Assembly (NCBI RefSeq): GCF_012927105.1
Contig: NZ_JABBFV010000017.1
Span: forward strand, 25,677-89,676
Source: Sphingobium psychrophilum
Lineage (GTDB): Bacteria > Pseudomonadota > Alphaproteobacteria > Sphingomonadales > Sphingomonadaceae
Length of the DNA: 64,000 nt
Reading direction: 5' to 3'
Shown: positions 15,934 to 25,195 of the stretch, piece by piece
How positions within the stretch are numbered: position 1 is the stretch's first letter
Layout: every line of letters starts with the position of its first letter
Position numbers and translations under genes: made by a program
Notes under the pieces: model-generated
What the model was told of the DNA's origin: nothing
Databases searched by the model: none
The model's input: the letters and a program-made list of their open reading frames with translations, nothing else

Positions 15934-17958
15934 TTACGGCTGCACCAGCGGAGCAAGCGAGCGCGGCAGCGGACCTTTGCCGTCTGCAAGCAGATGATAT
16001 TCGAACCAATCGATATTGCGGGCATAGGCAGCCCTGCGATGCGCGGGTTGCCAGAATATATGATATTCGTCTGGAAACACATATAGGCTGAGCGGCTTGC
16101 CCTCCTGCCGAAATGCGGCCTCGACCTCGAGTGAATGCATATATTCGCGGTCGGCCGACTGGATCAGGATCGGCGTGTCGACATGGGCAGCATTGGCCGC
16201 AAGGGAATATTCGCGAACGCGCTCGCTGTTGCGGTCCTTATAGGCGGGAAAGCCTGCCGCCGTGGCGACTTTCGCGAGATAGGGGCCAATTGAGGCGTTT
16301 ACCATTAAAGGATCGCTGCAGCAGCCGGCCATGGCGACTGCGCGAAAGACATTATGATGGATGAGCAGATAGGTCGCCTTGTCGACGCCGTCGCTAAAGC
16401 CGGTAAGACCGATGCGGTTCGGATCAACGACACCCTCCTTCTCCAGCATCGCAATTGCGGCCAGGATCGAGGAGGCGCCGCTCTTCTTGTCCGCCCATCC
16501 TTCAAAGCCCCGGCGATCGGCCTCGGCTTGAGTCTCCACTGGCTTCAAATAGCCAAAAAACGCAGGGCGCGTGTAGACGAGCACGGCAAACCCTCTGGCG
16601 GCCAAAGGGAATATGGGGAATAGGTCGCCCGTGCCTCCGCGCAGAAAGCCGCGCGACTGATAGCCCACGACGACGAGCGGCAAGCCAGCCGCCTTGGTCA
16701 CGCCCGGTGGAAGGACAAGATCGCCAAAGCTTTCGAGGCCGATATCGTTTTTCCAGTGGAGACGACGAACCTCGCCCAGCGCGATCGCCCGCCACTCGGG
16801 ATTTGGGTCGAGCAGCTCTCGCTCGGCGCCCGTGTCATAGTCGATAGCCATCAACCGACGCGGAACCGTCGAGCTTTCTACAGCGCAAACCAGACCTTCC
16901 GCGGAGGGCCGACAGCCATCCACGCGATCAGATGTCAGGAGCAGGCGGCGCCTCTTGTTCGTGGTGAGGTCCCAACTTACAATCTCGGTCAGGCTGTCGG
17001 CAGGTCCGGTTTCGCTGGAAAACAACAGTCTGCGCTCATCGCGCCACCAGAGCTGGCGCGCCTTGGCGCAAGCGGCGTCACGGCATTCGAGTCGTTCGCC
17101 ACCCTTCCTAGACGCCGTGATAAATTTCGGCCCGTTGATAAGACCCGTGGTCCGAAAAGCGATGCGCGCCTCGAAGCCTGACGCATTGATCGCGCTTCCT
17201 GGTCCGACGCTTCCCGCAGTGGCAGCATCGGCCGCCCTTATGGCCCCTGAAGATAGCGCTACGGCAAAGCGCCTGGTCGCCGTTGGCCTGGGGAAAGGCG
17301 AGAAGCGCCATTCGGGCATCCAACGCCCGTCAAAGCGATAGCCGTCCTTTCCTTCTTCAATCACAGCCTGAGCGGCGGATGGGTCATCCGGCCGCGTGGC
17401 ATATTCGATCTCCTTGCCGTCCTTGCTCCAGGAAAAATCCCGAACGTCCACCGGCGAGTGCGTCACCTGCAGAGGCTCTCCACCGGCCACTGCCACCCGC
17501 ATGATCTGAACGATGCCATCGCGCCGCTCGGTATAGGCCAGCCATGTTCCATCAGGTGACCAGCGCGGTATGACGGCAGCTAGGACCCCGCCTGAAAAAT
17601 CGGGAATTTTGGGAAGATCGTAACGATTAAGCGCAACGCCGCCTCCTATGAGGATGGGCGCACTAACCTCCCCGGACCGGATATCGAGGATCACAATGCC
17701 CTGGCAAAAGTCATTCCGTCCTGCGTCTGCGCGTCGTAGAGTCAGAGCGATCTTCCTTCCATCGGGCGAGACGGTGAAGGGCGCTTCGACATCCGCCTGT
17801 CCGCCGATATCGCGCAGTTCCACTAGGACATCGATATCGGAAGGTCGCGTCGAGCCTGCAGCCGAACGCCAGTGCAGACGTTCTGTGCATCGATCTGCCT
17901 GCGGCGGCGGTGCCGCTTGGGACAGGGCGAGCGCGGCGACAGCCATAAGAGCCAGCAC
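15934..17958 (-). CDS. Lasso peptide isopeptidase (AtxE2-like S9 peptidase)
   Basis: A 674-residue protein of the prolyl-oligopeptidase type. A short hydrophobic export signal (VLALMAVAALALSQA) precedes a WD/beta-propeller-like region (FTVSPDGRKIAL; PRWSPDGTWLAY) and an alpha/beta-hydrolase domain with Ser522 in GFSDG, Asp603 in SADRE and His633 in DEYHIFW. Isopeptidases of this family open threaded lasso rings and co-occur with precursor, B and C genes in Caulobacter and sphingomonads. The GTG at 17958 begins 2 bp after the receptor stop; an ATG at 17946 is an alternative. Inference: it cleaves this cluster's peptide after uptake. Confidence 0.88.
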   Translation of the reverse strand: MLALMAVAALALSQAAPPPQADRCTERLHWRSAAGSTRPSDIDVLVELRDIGGQADVEAPFTVSPDGRKIALTLRRADAGRNDFCQGIVILDIRSGEVSAPILIGGGVALNRYDLPKIPDFSGGVLAAVIPRWSPDGTWLAYTERRDGIVQIMRVAVAGGEPLQVTHSPVDVRDFSWSKDGKEIEYATRPDDPSAAQAVIEEGKDGYRFDGRWMPEWRFSPFPRPTATRRFAVALSSGAIRAADAATAGSVGPGSAINASGFEARIAFRTTGLINGPKFITASRKGGERLECRDAACAKARQLWWRDERRLLFSSETGPADSLTEIVSWDLTTNKRRRLLLTSDRVDGCRPSAEGLVCAVESSTVPRRLMAIDYDTGAERELLDPNPEWRAIALGEVRRLHWKNDIGLESFGDLVLPPGVTKAAGLPLVVVGYQSRGFLRGGTGDLFPIFPLAARGFAVLVYTRPAFFGYLKPVETQAEADRRGFEGWADKKSGASSILAAIAMLEKEGVVDPNRIGLTGFSDGVDKATYLLIHHNVFRAVAMAGCCSDPLMVNASIGPYLAKVATAAGFPAYKDRNSERVREYSLAANAAHVDTPILIQSADREYMHSLEVEAAFRQEGKPLSLYVFPDEYHIFWQPAHRRAAYARNIDWFEYHLLADGKGPLPRSLAPLVQP

Positions 17959-17960
17959 CG

Positions 17961-20513
17961 TCAGAAGCTCTTGGTGAGCGAGAGGCTCATGTAGCGGCCG
18001 ATGGTAGGGTAGTTGGTGCTGTCGACTGGCATATAGTTGCCCGAGTTCCGGATGATATCAGGCTTGGCATTGAGGATGTTGAGAGCGCTCACCTGCACAT
18101 CGACGCCACCTGCGACATCAACATGATATTTGACCGACAGATCGACGCTGGCCATGCCCTTGAGTTCGACGGTGTCAACGCGCCGATTATCGTTCACGCC
18201 TCCGATATAGTTGATCACGGCATTCACGAGCAGGCTGTCGCGCGACCAGCCCACACCGCCGCGCAGCTTGAAATGGGGAGGATTGAAAATGGTGCCTGCA
18301 AGGTCGATCTTCGGCATCCCCGCGATGAGGATGCGGCTGGAGCGCAGATAAGTTGCGTTGCTAAAGAGGGAGAGCGTTCCCAGGCTTCCGGCATCGAAGC
18401 GATAGCTCAAGCTAAGATCGACGCCTGAAATCTGGTCCTTCGCTACATTCTGCGAACGACCATCGATAGTGGCGTAGACGCTTGCAGGGTCGAACGGAGC
18501 ACCGGATCCGGTCTGATTTTCAAGGCCCAGCGGTGCCATGGCGATCGTCGCGGCTATCTCTTGGGGCGTGGGTGAGAATTGGACAAGGTTTCCAAACACC
18601 GGATCGATCAGCACGCGGTTCAGCGACGAGATCGGGTCGACGATTCTATTCCGGTAGTTGACCCTGAAATAGCTGAGCGAGAGATCGAGACCAGGTATCC
18701 GACTTGGATGGAAGACGAGGCTCGCGGAAAGGTTGTCCGCCTTTTCGGGTTTCAGTTCGCTATTGCCGCCATAGACGGCCAATATCGTCTGACCCGCTGG
18801 AGCGCCCGGCCGCTCGCCGTAGAGGTTTCCGGGAAACAGATAGACGGTAACGGGATTGAGCCGCTGATAGAGGGTCGGCGACTTGAAAGAGCGGCCCCAG
18901 CTCAGTTTGAAGTCGACATCCGCATTGGGTGACCAGACGAAACCCAGCTTTGGCGTCGCGAGCCTTCCGATGCCGGGATAGTCCTCATAACGAACGGCCG
19001 CTGAAAGCGAGGTGCGATAGAAGCCAGGGATCTCCTGGTCTGGCGAAGACAGTGGGATGCTGAGTTCGGCATAGCCGAATATATTCTCCTGATGTGCATC
19101 AATCGGATTGCTCGCCGCACGCGAGATGAAGGCGTCCCGCCGATAGCCGCCTCCAAAAGCGAGGCGGATGTCGCCGCCAGGAATGGCGACCAGTGGCCCA
19201 TCGCCCGCGATTTCGCTTCCGATCGTCTCATTTTCCAGTACCGCGCTGCTGAAATAGCTGGGGAAAATGTGCGAGCGGCTCCTGAGATGACTACGCCCAT
19301 AGATGCCGACTAACGAGAATTGCCAATCGCTCATGCGAAGCGTCGCTGAGGGCGCGACACTCAAATTCCAGCTGGACGTCGAAAAGACGATCCCCGACAC
19401 CTCGACCGGCGCGTTATTGGTGTAGGGGCTGGCGCGCACGGCGTCCCGGTGTGCATAGAGGGCATCGAGCGCGAGGACCAGATTTTCGCCAACATCCTGA
19501 TGGCCACTGCCGACGACGGCGTAGCTTTCGATCTTGGGATACAGGGTGAGATGTTCGTTCACGCCGGAAGCGAAGCTGCGGTCCCCCGCCACAATCTCCG
19601 TGTTGCGGTCATAATTGCCCGTCAGCAGCACGCCGCCGGATCGCCAGCGCGTGCCGGCGGCGATATTGTAATTCTGGGTGGAATAGCCTCCGTCCGTCGC
19701 CGCGCCCAGCACGGCGTTGGCCGTTACGCCGCGAAGATCCTTTTTGAGCACGATGTTCGCAACGCCGCCGATCGCATCGGAACCATAGAGCGCGGACGCA
19801 CCATCAGGCATGATTTCGACCCGTTCTACCGCCGCGAAAGGGATGCTGGAGAAATCCACCGACTGATTGCTGAGATTATAGGCGAGCCGGTGACCGTTGA
19901 GCAGCGTCAATGTGGAGCCGGGTCCAAGCCCGCGCAGGTTGAGCGCGGTTGAGGAATCCGTGTTTCTGCTTCCCGATGCCTCGGCACCGTTGCCGACCCC
20001 TGGGCTTTGACCACCGGTGAAATTCTGCGGGATTGCGGCTGCGAGACCGCGCATGTCTGTGATCCCCTGGTCTCGCGCCTGTGCGGTCTCATAGCTGTAG
20101 ACCTGCGACGCTGATGCCACGCCCCTTATGCGCGATCCTGTCACGACAATGGCTTCGCCCCTTTGCTCGGCTCCCTGTCCCCCGGCAGCCCCGGAGGGAA
20201 GGCGAATGTAAATGGCGTCCGAACCCATTTCGACCTTAAAACCCGTCCCCATCAAGGCACGAGCCAGTGCCTGCGGTGCGGTGAGACGCCCCTCAATCCC
20301 AGGCGCGGACAGGCCAGCCATCGCTTCTCCTGGGAAAATGATCTGCCTTCCTGTCAGTGTCCCGATCGCCAGCAATGTCTTGGTAAGCGGCTGCGCTGGC
20401 AAATCGATCATGACAGGGGCGCTGACCTCGTCGCGCGCGGATGCCTTTGGAAGGGTATGAGCGACCGCGATGGCAAGCAGGCTGCTTGCCACCCAATGAC
20501 GGGCGTTATGCAT
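17961..20513 (-). CDS. TonB-dependent receptor with STN signalling domain (lasso cluster)
   Basis: An 850-residue outer-membrane receptor from the ATG at 20513, with GGGGGA upstream and the signal peptide ASSLLAIAVAHTLPKASA. Residues about 35-105 form the STN domain (LPAQPLTKTLLAIG; GFKVEMGSDAIYI), found in receptors that signal to a FecR anti-sigma factor. The plug starts near EAIVVTGSRI and contains ALNLRGLGPGSTLTLLNGHR and ALYGSDAIGGVANIVLKKD. The barrel ends with a terminal Phe (LSLTKSF). An upstream ATG at 20567 lacks a ribosome site. The isopeptidase gene follows at 2 bp, so import and cleavage are co-transcribed. Likely ligand: the cluster's lasso peptide (inference). Confidence 0.9.
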   Translation of the reverse strand: MHNARHWVASSLLAIAVAHTLPKASARDEVSAPVMIDLPAQPLTKTLLAIGTLTGRQIIFPGEAMAGLSAPGIEGRLTAPQALARALMGTGFKVEMGSDAIYIRLPSGAAGGQGAEQRGEAIVVTGSRIRGVASASQVYSYETAQARDQGITDMRGLAAAIPQNFTGGQSPGVGNGAEASGSRNTDSSTALNLRGLGPGSTLTLLNGHRLAYNLSNQSVDFSSIPFAAVERVEIMPDGASALYGSDAIGGVANIVLKKDLRGVTANAVLGAATDGGYSTQNYNIAAGTRWRSGGVLLTGNYDRNTEIVAGDRSFASGVNEHLTLYPKIESYAVVGSGHQDVGENLVLALDALYAHRDAVRASPYTNNAPVEVSGIVFSTSSWNLSVAPSATLRMSDWQFSLVGIYGRSHLRSRSHIFPSYFSSAVLENETIGSEIAGDGPLVAIPGGDIRLAFGGGYRRDAFISRAASNPIDAHQENIFGYAELSIPLSSPDQEIPGFYRTSLSAAVRYEDYPGIGRLATPKLGFVWSPNADVDFKLSWGRSFKSPTLYQRLNPVTVYLFPGNLYGERPGAPAGQTILAVYGGNSELKPEKADNLSASLVFHPSRIPGLDLSLSYFRVNYRNRIVDPISSLNRVLIDPVFGNLVQFSPTPQEIAATIAMAPLGLENQTGSGAPFDPASVYATIDGRSQNVAKDQISGVDLSLSYRFDAGSLGTLSLFSNATYLRSSRILIAGMPKIDLAGTIFNPPHFKLRGGVGWSRDSLLVNAVINYIGGVNDNRRVDTVELKGMASVDLSVKYHVDVAGGVDVQVSALNILNAKPDIIRNSGNYMPVDSTNYPTIGRYMSLSLTKSF

Positions 20514-20574
20514 GGAATGTCCCCCAGTTGTGGCAGGCCCGGTGTTGGCGGGCTCTGACGGGGACATTGTGAAA

Positions 20575-20598
20575 GTCCGGCCCTACCCTAAACCGGAC
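20575..20598. promoter_or_regulatory. Inverted repeat upstream of lasso receptor gene
   Basis: GTCCGG and CCGGAC arms separated by 12 bp, lying 62 bp before the receptor ATG and about 10 bp after the fecR stop. It may be a regulator site or the remains of an attenuator; its half-sites resemble those of the two TCCGA-N3-TCGGA palindromes. Function inferred. Confidence 0.3.
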
Positions 20599-20607
20599 GA
20601 AAGATTT

Positions 20608-21648
20608 TTATGTCGGGGACAAACGGATCGTCCCGCCCTCTTCGAGCAGCTGCAGGGATAAGGCGTGCGCAATGACGGCCGCGAGCCGACGGGTGTCGTT
20701 GAGGCGCACCGTGCCGTAGAAACGCCGCTGGCCAAGCGCGGGATCGGCGAGGATGATCTTCACCACGCCATAGCGGTTGGCATGGCCCAACACCTGCGCC
20801 AGCGGCACGCCGTCAAAAGACATGAGCCCGCTTGGCCAGTCGGTGGCCGCAAGCTCGTCCCTCGCCATCTTCGCAATAGCCGTTCGCCCATCCGGGCCGT
20901 AGCTAGCGCGATAGCCTTTGGCGACCCGGGTAGCATTAGAGGGTCTCAAAGCCGACCATTTGCCTGCGGTCCGAAGCTCAGCCGTGCCCCGCAAAAATGA
21001 CATGTCAACCTCCTGATAGCGCGACAAGCCAATGTCGAACAGGGAGCCAAGCGTGGTGATCGTCCCCGCGCCAGCTGCGACCACGAACGGTCTGGAAGCT
21101 GTTGCAACGGCCAGGCGGATACGGCCGCGCTCGAGGCGCAGCCGCCTGTTCGAGCGCCCCGGCTCGACGGTGACCAGGCTGTCCGTGTCAAGCGTCACCA
21201 TCGACCCGTCATCGAGCCGGATCGTTCGAATCTCGCCCAGCGCCGTCTGCAGTTGCCCTGGCGCGCCGAGCGCACGTCTTGCCAGTCGGTCTGGAGCTGC
21301 CTCCCGCTTTCCCTCAAAGTAGAAAACACCAATGCCCATGAAGATGGCGAGTGCCGCCGTCAGAGCAGGCCCCTTCCATCGGGGCCCGTGAAATGCATGC
21401 CTTGGTTCCTGCGTTTGGTCAGCGGTGCGGTCAAGATCGACCCCGCGCAGCTTCTCGCCAAAACCATAGAGTTCGCTCACCTCGCTATAGACCTGACGGT
21501 GGACGCCCCCGAGGGAGAGCCAGGCTTCGAAGGCGGCCCTGTGCTGGTCCGCATCCTCGCCGTGCATGCGCAGGCACCAGCTGATCGCCTCGTCAAGCAA
21601 CGGGTTGGGTGCCGGCTCTCCCGGCTGCGCTGTGGATTTTTTGCTCAT
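20608..21648 (-). CDS. FecR-family anti-sigma factor
   Basis: A 346-residue protein. The cytoplasmic N-terminal region contains ISWCLRMHGEDADQHRAAFEAWL, the DUF4880 signature of FecR sigma regulators. One membrane segment (ALTAALAIFMGIGVFYF, about residues 95-111) is followed by a periplasmic FecR domain (GEIRTIRLDDGSMVTLDTDS; LERGRIRLAVA; FDIGLSR) and a C-terminal STN-like segment (FDGVPLAQVLGHANRYG). Its ATG overlaps the stop of the sigma gene (ATGA), so both are made together. Expected role: holding the ECF sigma factor until the receptor binds ligand. Confidence 0.9.
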   Translation of the reverse strand: MSKKSTAQPGEPAPNPLLDEAISWCLRMHGEDADQHRAAFEAWLSLGGVHRQVYSEVSELYGFGEKLRGVDLDRTADQTQEPRHAFHGPRWKGPALTAALAIFMGIGVFYFEGKREAAPDRLARRALGAPGQLQTALGEIRTIRLDDGSMVTLDTDSLVTVEPGRSNRRLRLERGRIRLAVATASRPFVVAAGAGTITTLGSLFDIGLSRYQEVDMSFLRGTAELRTAGKWSALRPSNATRVAKGYRASYGPDGRTAIAKMARDELAATDWPSGLMSFDGVPLAQVLGHANRYGVVKIILADPALGQRRFYGTVRLNDTRRLAAVIAHALSLQLLEEGGTIRLSPT

Positions 21649-22193
21649 GACCCGTAAAATGCCTGATGGAGCCGCGCCAGGGCGCGACCCATATGATATT
21701 CGACCGACTTGATCGAGAGGTTCACCCGATCGGCAATTTCGCCGTAGGTCAGTCCGTCCACCCTGTGGAGGAGGAATATCTCGCGGGTTTGGGGGCCAAG
21801 CGTATCAAGCACGGTTACATAGCGACTGGTCGCGTCATCGGCCTCCAGAGCCCATTCCTGTTCGGGGGGAACGGCCACGCCTAGCGCCTCGTCCAGATCT
21901 GCTTGCACCAGTTGTCCTGGCCGCGCGCCGCGGCGGAAGCGCTCGAACACGAGATTACGTGTGACCCGTTGCAGATAGGCTTCCGGCCGCTCGAGCAGGA
22001 TCTGCGGGCGCGCGGCAGCCAGACTGACGAAGGCCTCCTGTACAAGGTCGTGGACATCTTCAGTCCGCCCGATCCGACTTCGAACGAAACGCGCAAGACC
22101 AGGTGCCTCGGACCGGAAAAGCCGCTCGAGAATGCGTCTGCGTGTTTGCTGCGCTCCCTCGGCGCTGGCCTTCCCGCCATCACTGCGTGGCAT
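21645..22193 (-). CDS. ECF RNA polymerase sigma factor (FecI-like)
   Basis: A 182-residue sigma-70-family factor from the ATG at 22193 (MPRSDGGKAS); longer in-frame extensions read like untranslated sequence. Region 2 is represented by RIGRTEDVHDLVQEAFVSL and region 4 by LTYGEIADRVNLSIKSVEYHMGRAL with its helix-turn-helix. It overlaps fecR by ATGA. With fecR and the STN-type receptor it forms the standard cell-surface signalling trio. Likely targets are the promoters of this locus, where GGAAC elements are visible upstream of the precursor and exporter genes (inference). Confidence 0.9.
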   Translation of the reverse strand: MPRSDGGKASAEGAQQTRRRILERLFRSEAPGLARFVRSRIGRTEDVHDLVQEAFVSLAAARPQILLERPEAYLQRVTRNLVFERFRRGARPGQLVQADLDEALGVAVPPEQEWALEADDATSRYVTVLDTLGPQTREIFLLHRVDGLTYGEIADRVNLSIKSVEYHMGRALARLHQAFYGS

Positions 22194-22431
22194 ATGGTGA
22201 ACTGCCAGGCGCGCGGCAGACTGCGCGGCGATGCTGTGAAAACGACATACGAAAATAGGCCCGGACACAAATATGGAATCCGGGACGTGCCGGTTCCATT
22301 GCATTGATCGGTGCCGTGCCTGGAGACGAAGCCGTCTCGCGGAGCAAGCGGGCCGTCCGATGGACAGCCATGGTGCATGGCCTAATTCTTTGCCTTTTCG
22401 CATTCCCCTGTCAATCATCCCCGAAGAGAGT

Positions 22432-24162
22432 TCAGGCACCTTTGGCTCGATGCCAGAAATTCCGATAATCGGCTCGCTGCGCCAAGGCCTCATCTGTCCC
22501 TGCACAACGTAGCGCGCCATCAACGAGGAAGAGAACGTGGTCGGCCATACGGGCAATATGCCGACGATGGGTCACAAGAATGATCGTGCTCTGGGCACGC
22601 TCGCGCCGCAATGTCTTGATCGCAGCAGTCTCGCTCTGCGGATCGAGCGCTGAGGTCGCCTCGTCGAGGATGAGGACCGGCACCGCCGCGCTCGCTAGCC
22701 GCGCGAGTTCGAGCTTTTGAACCTGGCCGCCAGACAGTCCGTGACCGCCCTCTCCGACCGGCATGTCGAGTTCGGGCATACGGTCATCTGGGTAAAAGTG
22801 CAGCGCCTGGAGCCGTCGCTGCAGGCGCTGCGCTTCTGATGCTGCCGGGGGATAGAGGCCATTTTCGCCAAGCGAACGCGCAAACAGCCCAATATGCTGC
22901 GGGATATAGAGGATATGCCGGTGCCGGTGTTCGCGCGGCACGTCTGCAAGGATGATGCCGTTGACATCCACGCTGCCTGCCAAAGGATCCAGCAATCCCG
23001 CGATGAGGCGAGCAAGAGTCGATTTGCCCGAGCCGTTAGCGCCAACCAGGACAGTAAGGCTTCCAGCTTCGATAGTGGCGCTGACATCACGAACAACGTA
23101 CCTGATACCGTCAAAAGCAAAGCTGATGCCGCCAAGCTGGACCCGCGCGGGACCATCGGGCAGTGGGTCTGGGCATGAAGGCGATCGCGCATGACCATCG
23201 ATCAAGGCCATTGTTTCGCGGATCTGCGCGACGGCACGTCCCGCCTGCCTCAGCAGGAAGCCAAAGCCGCCAAGCGGCAGAACAAGGCGTAATATGTAAG
23301 CCTGCAACAAAATGAGGTCCCCTACTGTCAGCCGGAAAGCCAGCACGTCACGGACTGCGAGACCAAGAAGGAGGACGAGGCCCAGCGTCACGGCGCTGCA
23401 TTGCACGGCCGCCATCGAGACAAGGGACCGGGTGCCGCGGCCGGCCTCCTTTGCTCGCTCGCCGGCGACCAGGGCTGCGCGCGCAAGCTCGGCGTCCATA
23501 TTGCCATTGAATATGACGCGCGGAGCATTGCGCAGAAGATCGGCGATACATGCCGTCAGGCTTTCAGACCGCTCATTCGCTGTCACAGCCTGATGCTGGT
23601 AGCGCTCGGCCCCTACCATGGTGATGAAGCAATAGCCTGCGAGTAGGAGGCCGATCAGTACCGCATAAATCCAGGGAACGACCGCCAGGATCACGCAGAA
23701 GGCCACCGCCATCTGAACCATGAGGGGAACGGCCTGCCATAACAGGCCGTCGATCAAGAGATGGAGGCTGAACGGCAGTCGTTCGATCTGCCCGAGCATC
23801 CTCCCCCCCATGGCGTCAGAGTGCCTCGCCATGATGGGAAGGCGAGCGGCAAGAAGCTGCAGCGCCAGGTCGCCGGCAATCGCCTCGACGATGCGGGTCG
23901 TGCTGTGATGACGCAAAGCAGCGACCAAGCCGGCGGCAGCGGCCGTAAGTGCAAAGAGGATCACGGCGACAACCAGCGGCGCTGACAGTGGCAATGGCTG
24001 GGAGAGGCGATCGACGAGATGCTTGAGCAGCAGAGGGCCCGCAACAAGGAGGAGGATACCGATCCCCTCCCCTGCCATTCCGATAAAGACTGCGTCACGG
24101 ACGCCCAAGCGCTTGTCGACCATCATTCGCGTGAGGCGAAACATGAGGGCCAGCGCGGACAT
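22432..24162 (-). CDS. Lasso peptide ABC exporter (D protein-like)
   Basis: A 576-residue fused membrane/ATPase half-transporter. GGAGG lies five bases before the ATG at 24162. Residues 1-320 hold about six membrane helices (for example GIGILLLVAGPLLL and VAFCVILAVVPWIYAVLIG). The ATPase domain from residue 341 has Walker A GANGSGKS at 374-381, the signature LSGGQVQ and Walker B VLILDEATSALD. It starts the minus-strand set and is separated from the sigma gene by 238 bp. A palindrome shared with the precursor promoter lies upstream. Export of the mature peptide is inferred from context; general multidrug export is less likely. Confidence 0.85.
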   Translation of the reverse strand: MSALALMFRLTRMMVDKRLGVRDAVFIGMAGEGIGILLLVAGPLLLKHLVDRLSQPLPLSAPLVVAVILFALTAAAAGLVAALRHHSTTRIVEAIAGDLALQLLAARLPIMARHSDAMGGRMLGQIERLPFSLHLLIDGLLWQAVPLMVQMAVAFCVILAVVPWIYAVLIGLLLAGYCFITMVGAERYQHQAVTANERSESLTACIADLLRNAPRVIFNGNMDAELARAALVAGERAKEAGRGTRSLVSMAAVQCSAVTLGLVLLLGLAVRDVLAFRLTVGDLILLQAYILRLVLPLGGFGFLLRQAGRAVAQIRETMALIDGHARSPSCPDPLPDGPARVQLGGISFAFDGIRYVVRDVSATIEAGSLTVLVGANGSGKSTLARLIAGLLDPLAGSVDVNGIILADVPREHRHRHILYIPQHIGLFARSLGENGLYPPAASEAQRLQRRLQALHFYPDDRMPELDMPVGEGGHGLSGGQVQKLELARLASAAVPVLILDEATSALDPQSETAAIKTLRRERAQSTIILVTHRRHIARMADHVLFLVDGALRCAGTDEALAQRADYRNFWHRAKGA

Positions 24163-24255
24163 TGCTTCCTCCGTGAGATGTACAGCCTCCCGGCAACGGG
24201 TCGCTTGGCCTGCCTCACGGATCGCAGCCTCTGCCACGCGAAGCTATCGGAACAA

Positions 24256-24270
24256 GTCCGAAAATCGGAC
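24256..24270. promoter_or_regulatory. Palindromic operator candidate upstream of exporter gene
   Basis: GTCCGA-AAA-TCGGAC, a perfect 15-bp palindrome, lies 94 bp before the exporter ATG. It shares its core TCCGA-N3-TCGGA, and nearly the same distance to the start codon, with the site at 13255-13267. On the minus strand, GCGGAAC occurs about 20 bp upstream. A common regulator for production and export is inferred. Confidence 0.45.
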
Positions 24271-24467
24271 AAAGCCTCGCATTCGTTCCGCACGATCATC
24301 TTGCGACCCGGAATTGCGGACGGATCATGCTCGGTAAAACATATTTTCATCGGCGCTCGGCAGGGCGACAGGTTGTTTGTCGTAAATTCTCCCTTGGCTC
24401 CCCCTCTCGACAGACGCCGACGGATTGGGCATTCAAGCCCCTCCTTATCACAGCGGGACTATGACCT

Positions 24468-24743
24468 ATGACCGTGACCGATATCATCGCTTCGATCGCT
24501 ACCGATGAAGGGCTTGCCAAGTCCGATGTGAAGAAGGTCATCGACGGGCTGTTCGCAAAAATTGCGGATGCGGCCGGTAAGGATGAGGAGGTCTCGGTTC
24601 CAGGCTTTGGCAAGTTCAAGGTCAAGCACAGTGCTGCGCGCGATGGCCGCAACCCAGCAACCGGCGAAACGATCAGCATTGCTGCGTCGAAGAAGCTCGG
24701 CTTCACGCCAGCCAAGGCACTCAAAGACAAGCTGAACGGCTGA
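24468..24743 (+). CDS. HU-family DNA-binding protein
   Basis: A 91-residue histone-like protein of normal HU length. The N-terminal helical dimerisation part (DIIASIATDEGLAKSDVKKV) is followed by the DNA-binding arm signature GFGKFKVKHSAARDGRNPA and GETISIAASKKLGFTPAKAL. It bends or compacts DNA as a dimer in the nucleoid. It is transcribed divergently from the lasso exporter gene and followed by a strong hairpin terminator, so it is a single-gene unit. Plasmid-borne HU proteins are common; a direct tie to lasso regulation is not shown. Confidence 0.92.
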   Translation: MTVTDIIASIATDEGLAKSDVKKVIDGLFAKIADAAGKDEEVSVPGFGKFKVKHSAARDGRNPATGETISIAASKKLGFTPAKALKDKLNG

Positions 24744-24752
24744 TCCGCTATG

Positions 24753-24779
24753 GGCCCTTCTCTTCTGGAGAGAAGGGCC
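24753..24779 (+). terminator. Intrinsic terminator after HU gene
   Basis: A perfect 11-bp stem (GGCCCTTCTCT at 24753-24763 and AGAGAAGGGCC at 24769-24779) with a 5-base loop, followed by TAACTTTA. It lies 10 bp after the HU stop codon. Confidence 0.85.
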
Positions 24780-24780
24780 T

Positions 24781-25195
24781 AACTTTACAGTGAAGTAAAG
24801 TTTGCCGTCAGGACGATATTGCCTGTCCTATTCATCGAGCCGCTGATGGGGGCTGCGACAGCTTCATTCGACGTTGTGCGCGTTCGCGAAGCACCGTCTT
24901 CCGTGGTAACGGGAGCGATGCAATTTTGCAGAGTTTGACGTGGCTGGGTAAGCGTTTGAATGGCGGCGTGGCCGCGTCTGCTACGGACTGGCGGTGCGCC
25001 ACGATAGGATGGCATGGCTGAAGAGGGCGGCGTCCGGGCCCCGCTGGCAAGCGTGATGCGGACGCGACCAGCGCTTTCGATGATCGGGGCCGCTGCCCTG
25101 ATGAGCGCCAAGCGGATGATGGCGAACTCGGTAACCCGCAGAGCAGCGGCCGACGCTGCCTGGCGCACGCGCCACATCCTCGAGTTGGCGGCGAT
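24781..25195. other. Unassigned 415-bp stretch between HU and cobD remnant
   Basis: No gene could be supported here. Long open frames exist on both strands, but none resembles a known family. The frame leading into the cobD remnant does not read as the missing CobD N-terminus. A minus-strand frame running in from the cobD side ends at 24785 with SMNRTGNIVLTANFTSL, which looks protein-like but is unplaced. The stretch probably contains the breakpoint where the cobalamin segment was joined. Confidence 0.4.
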
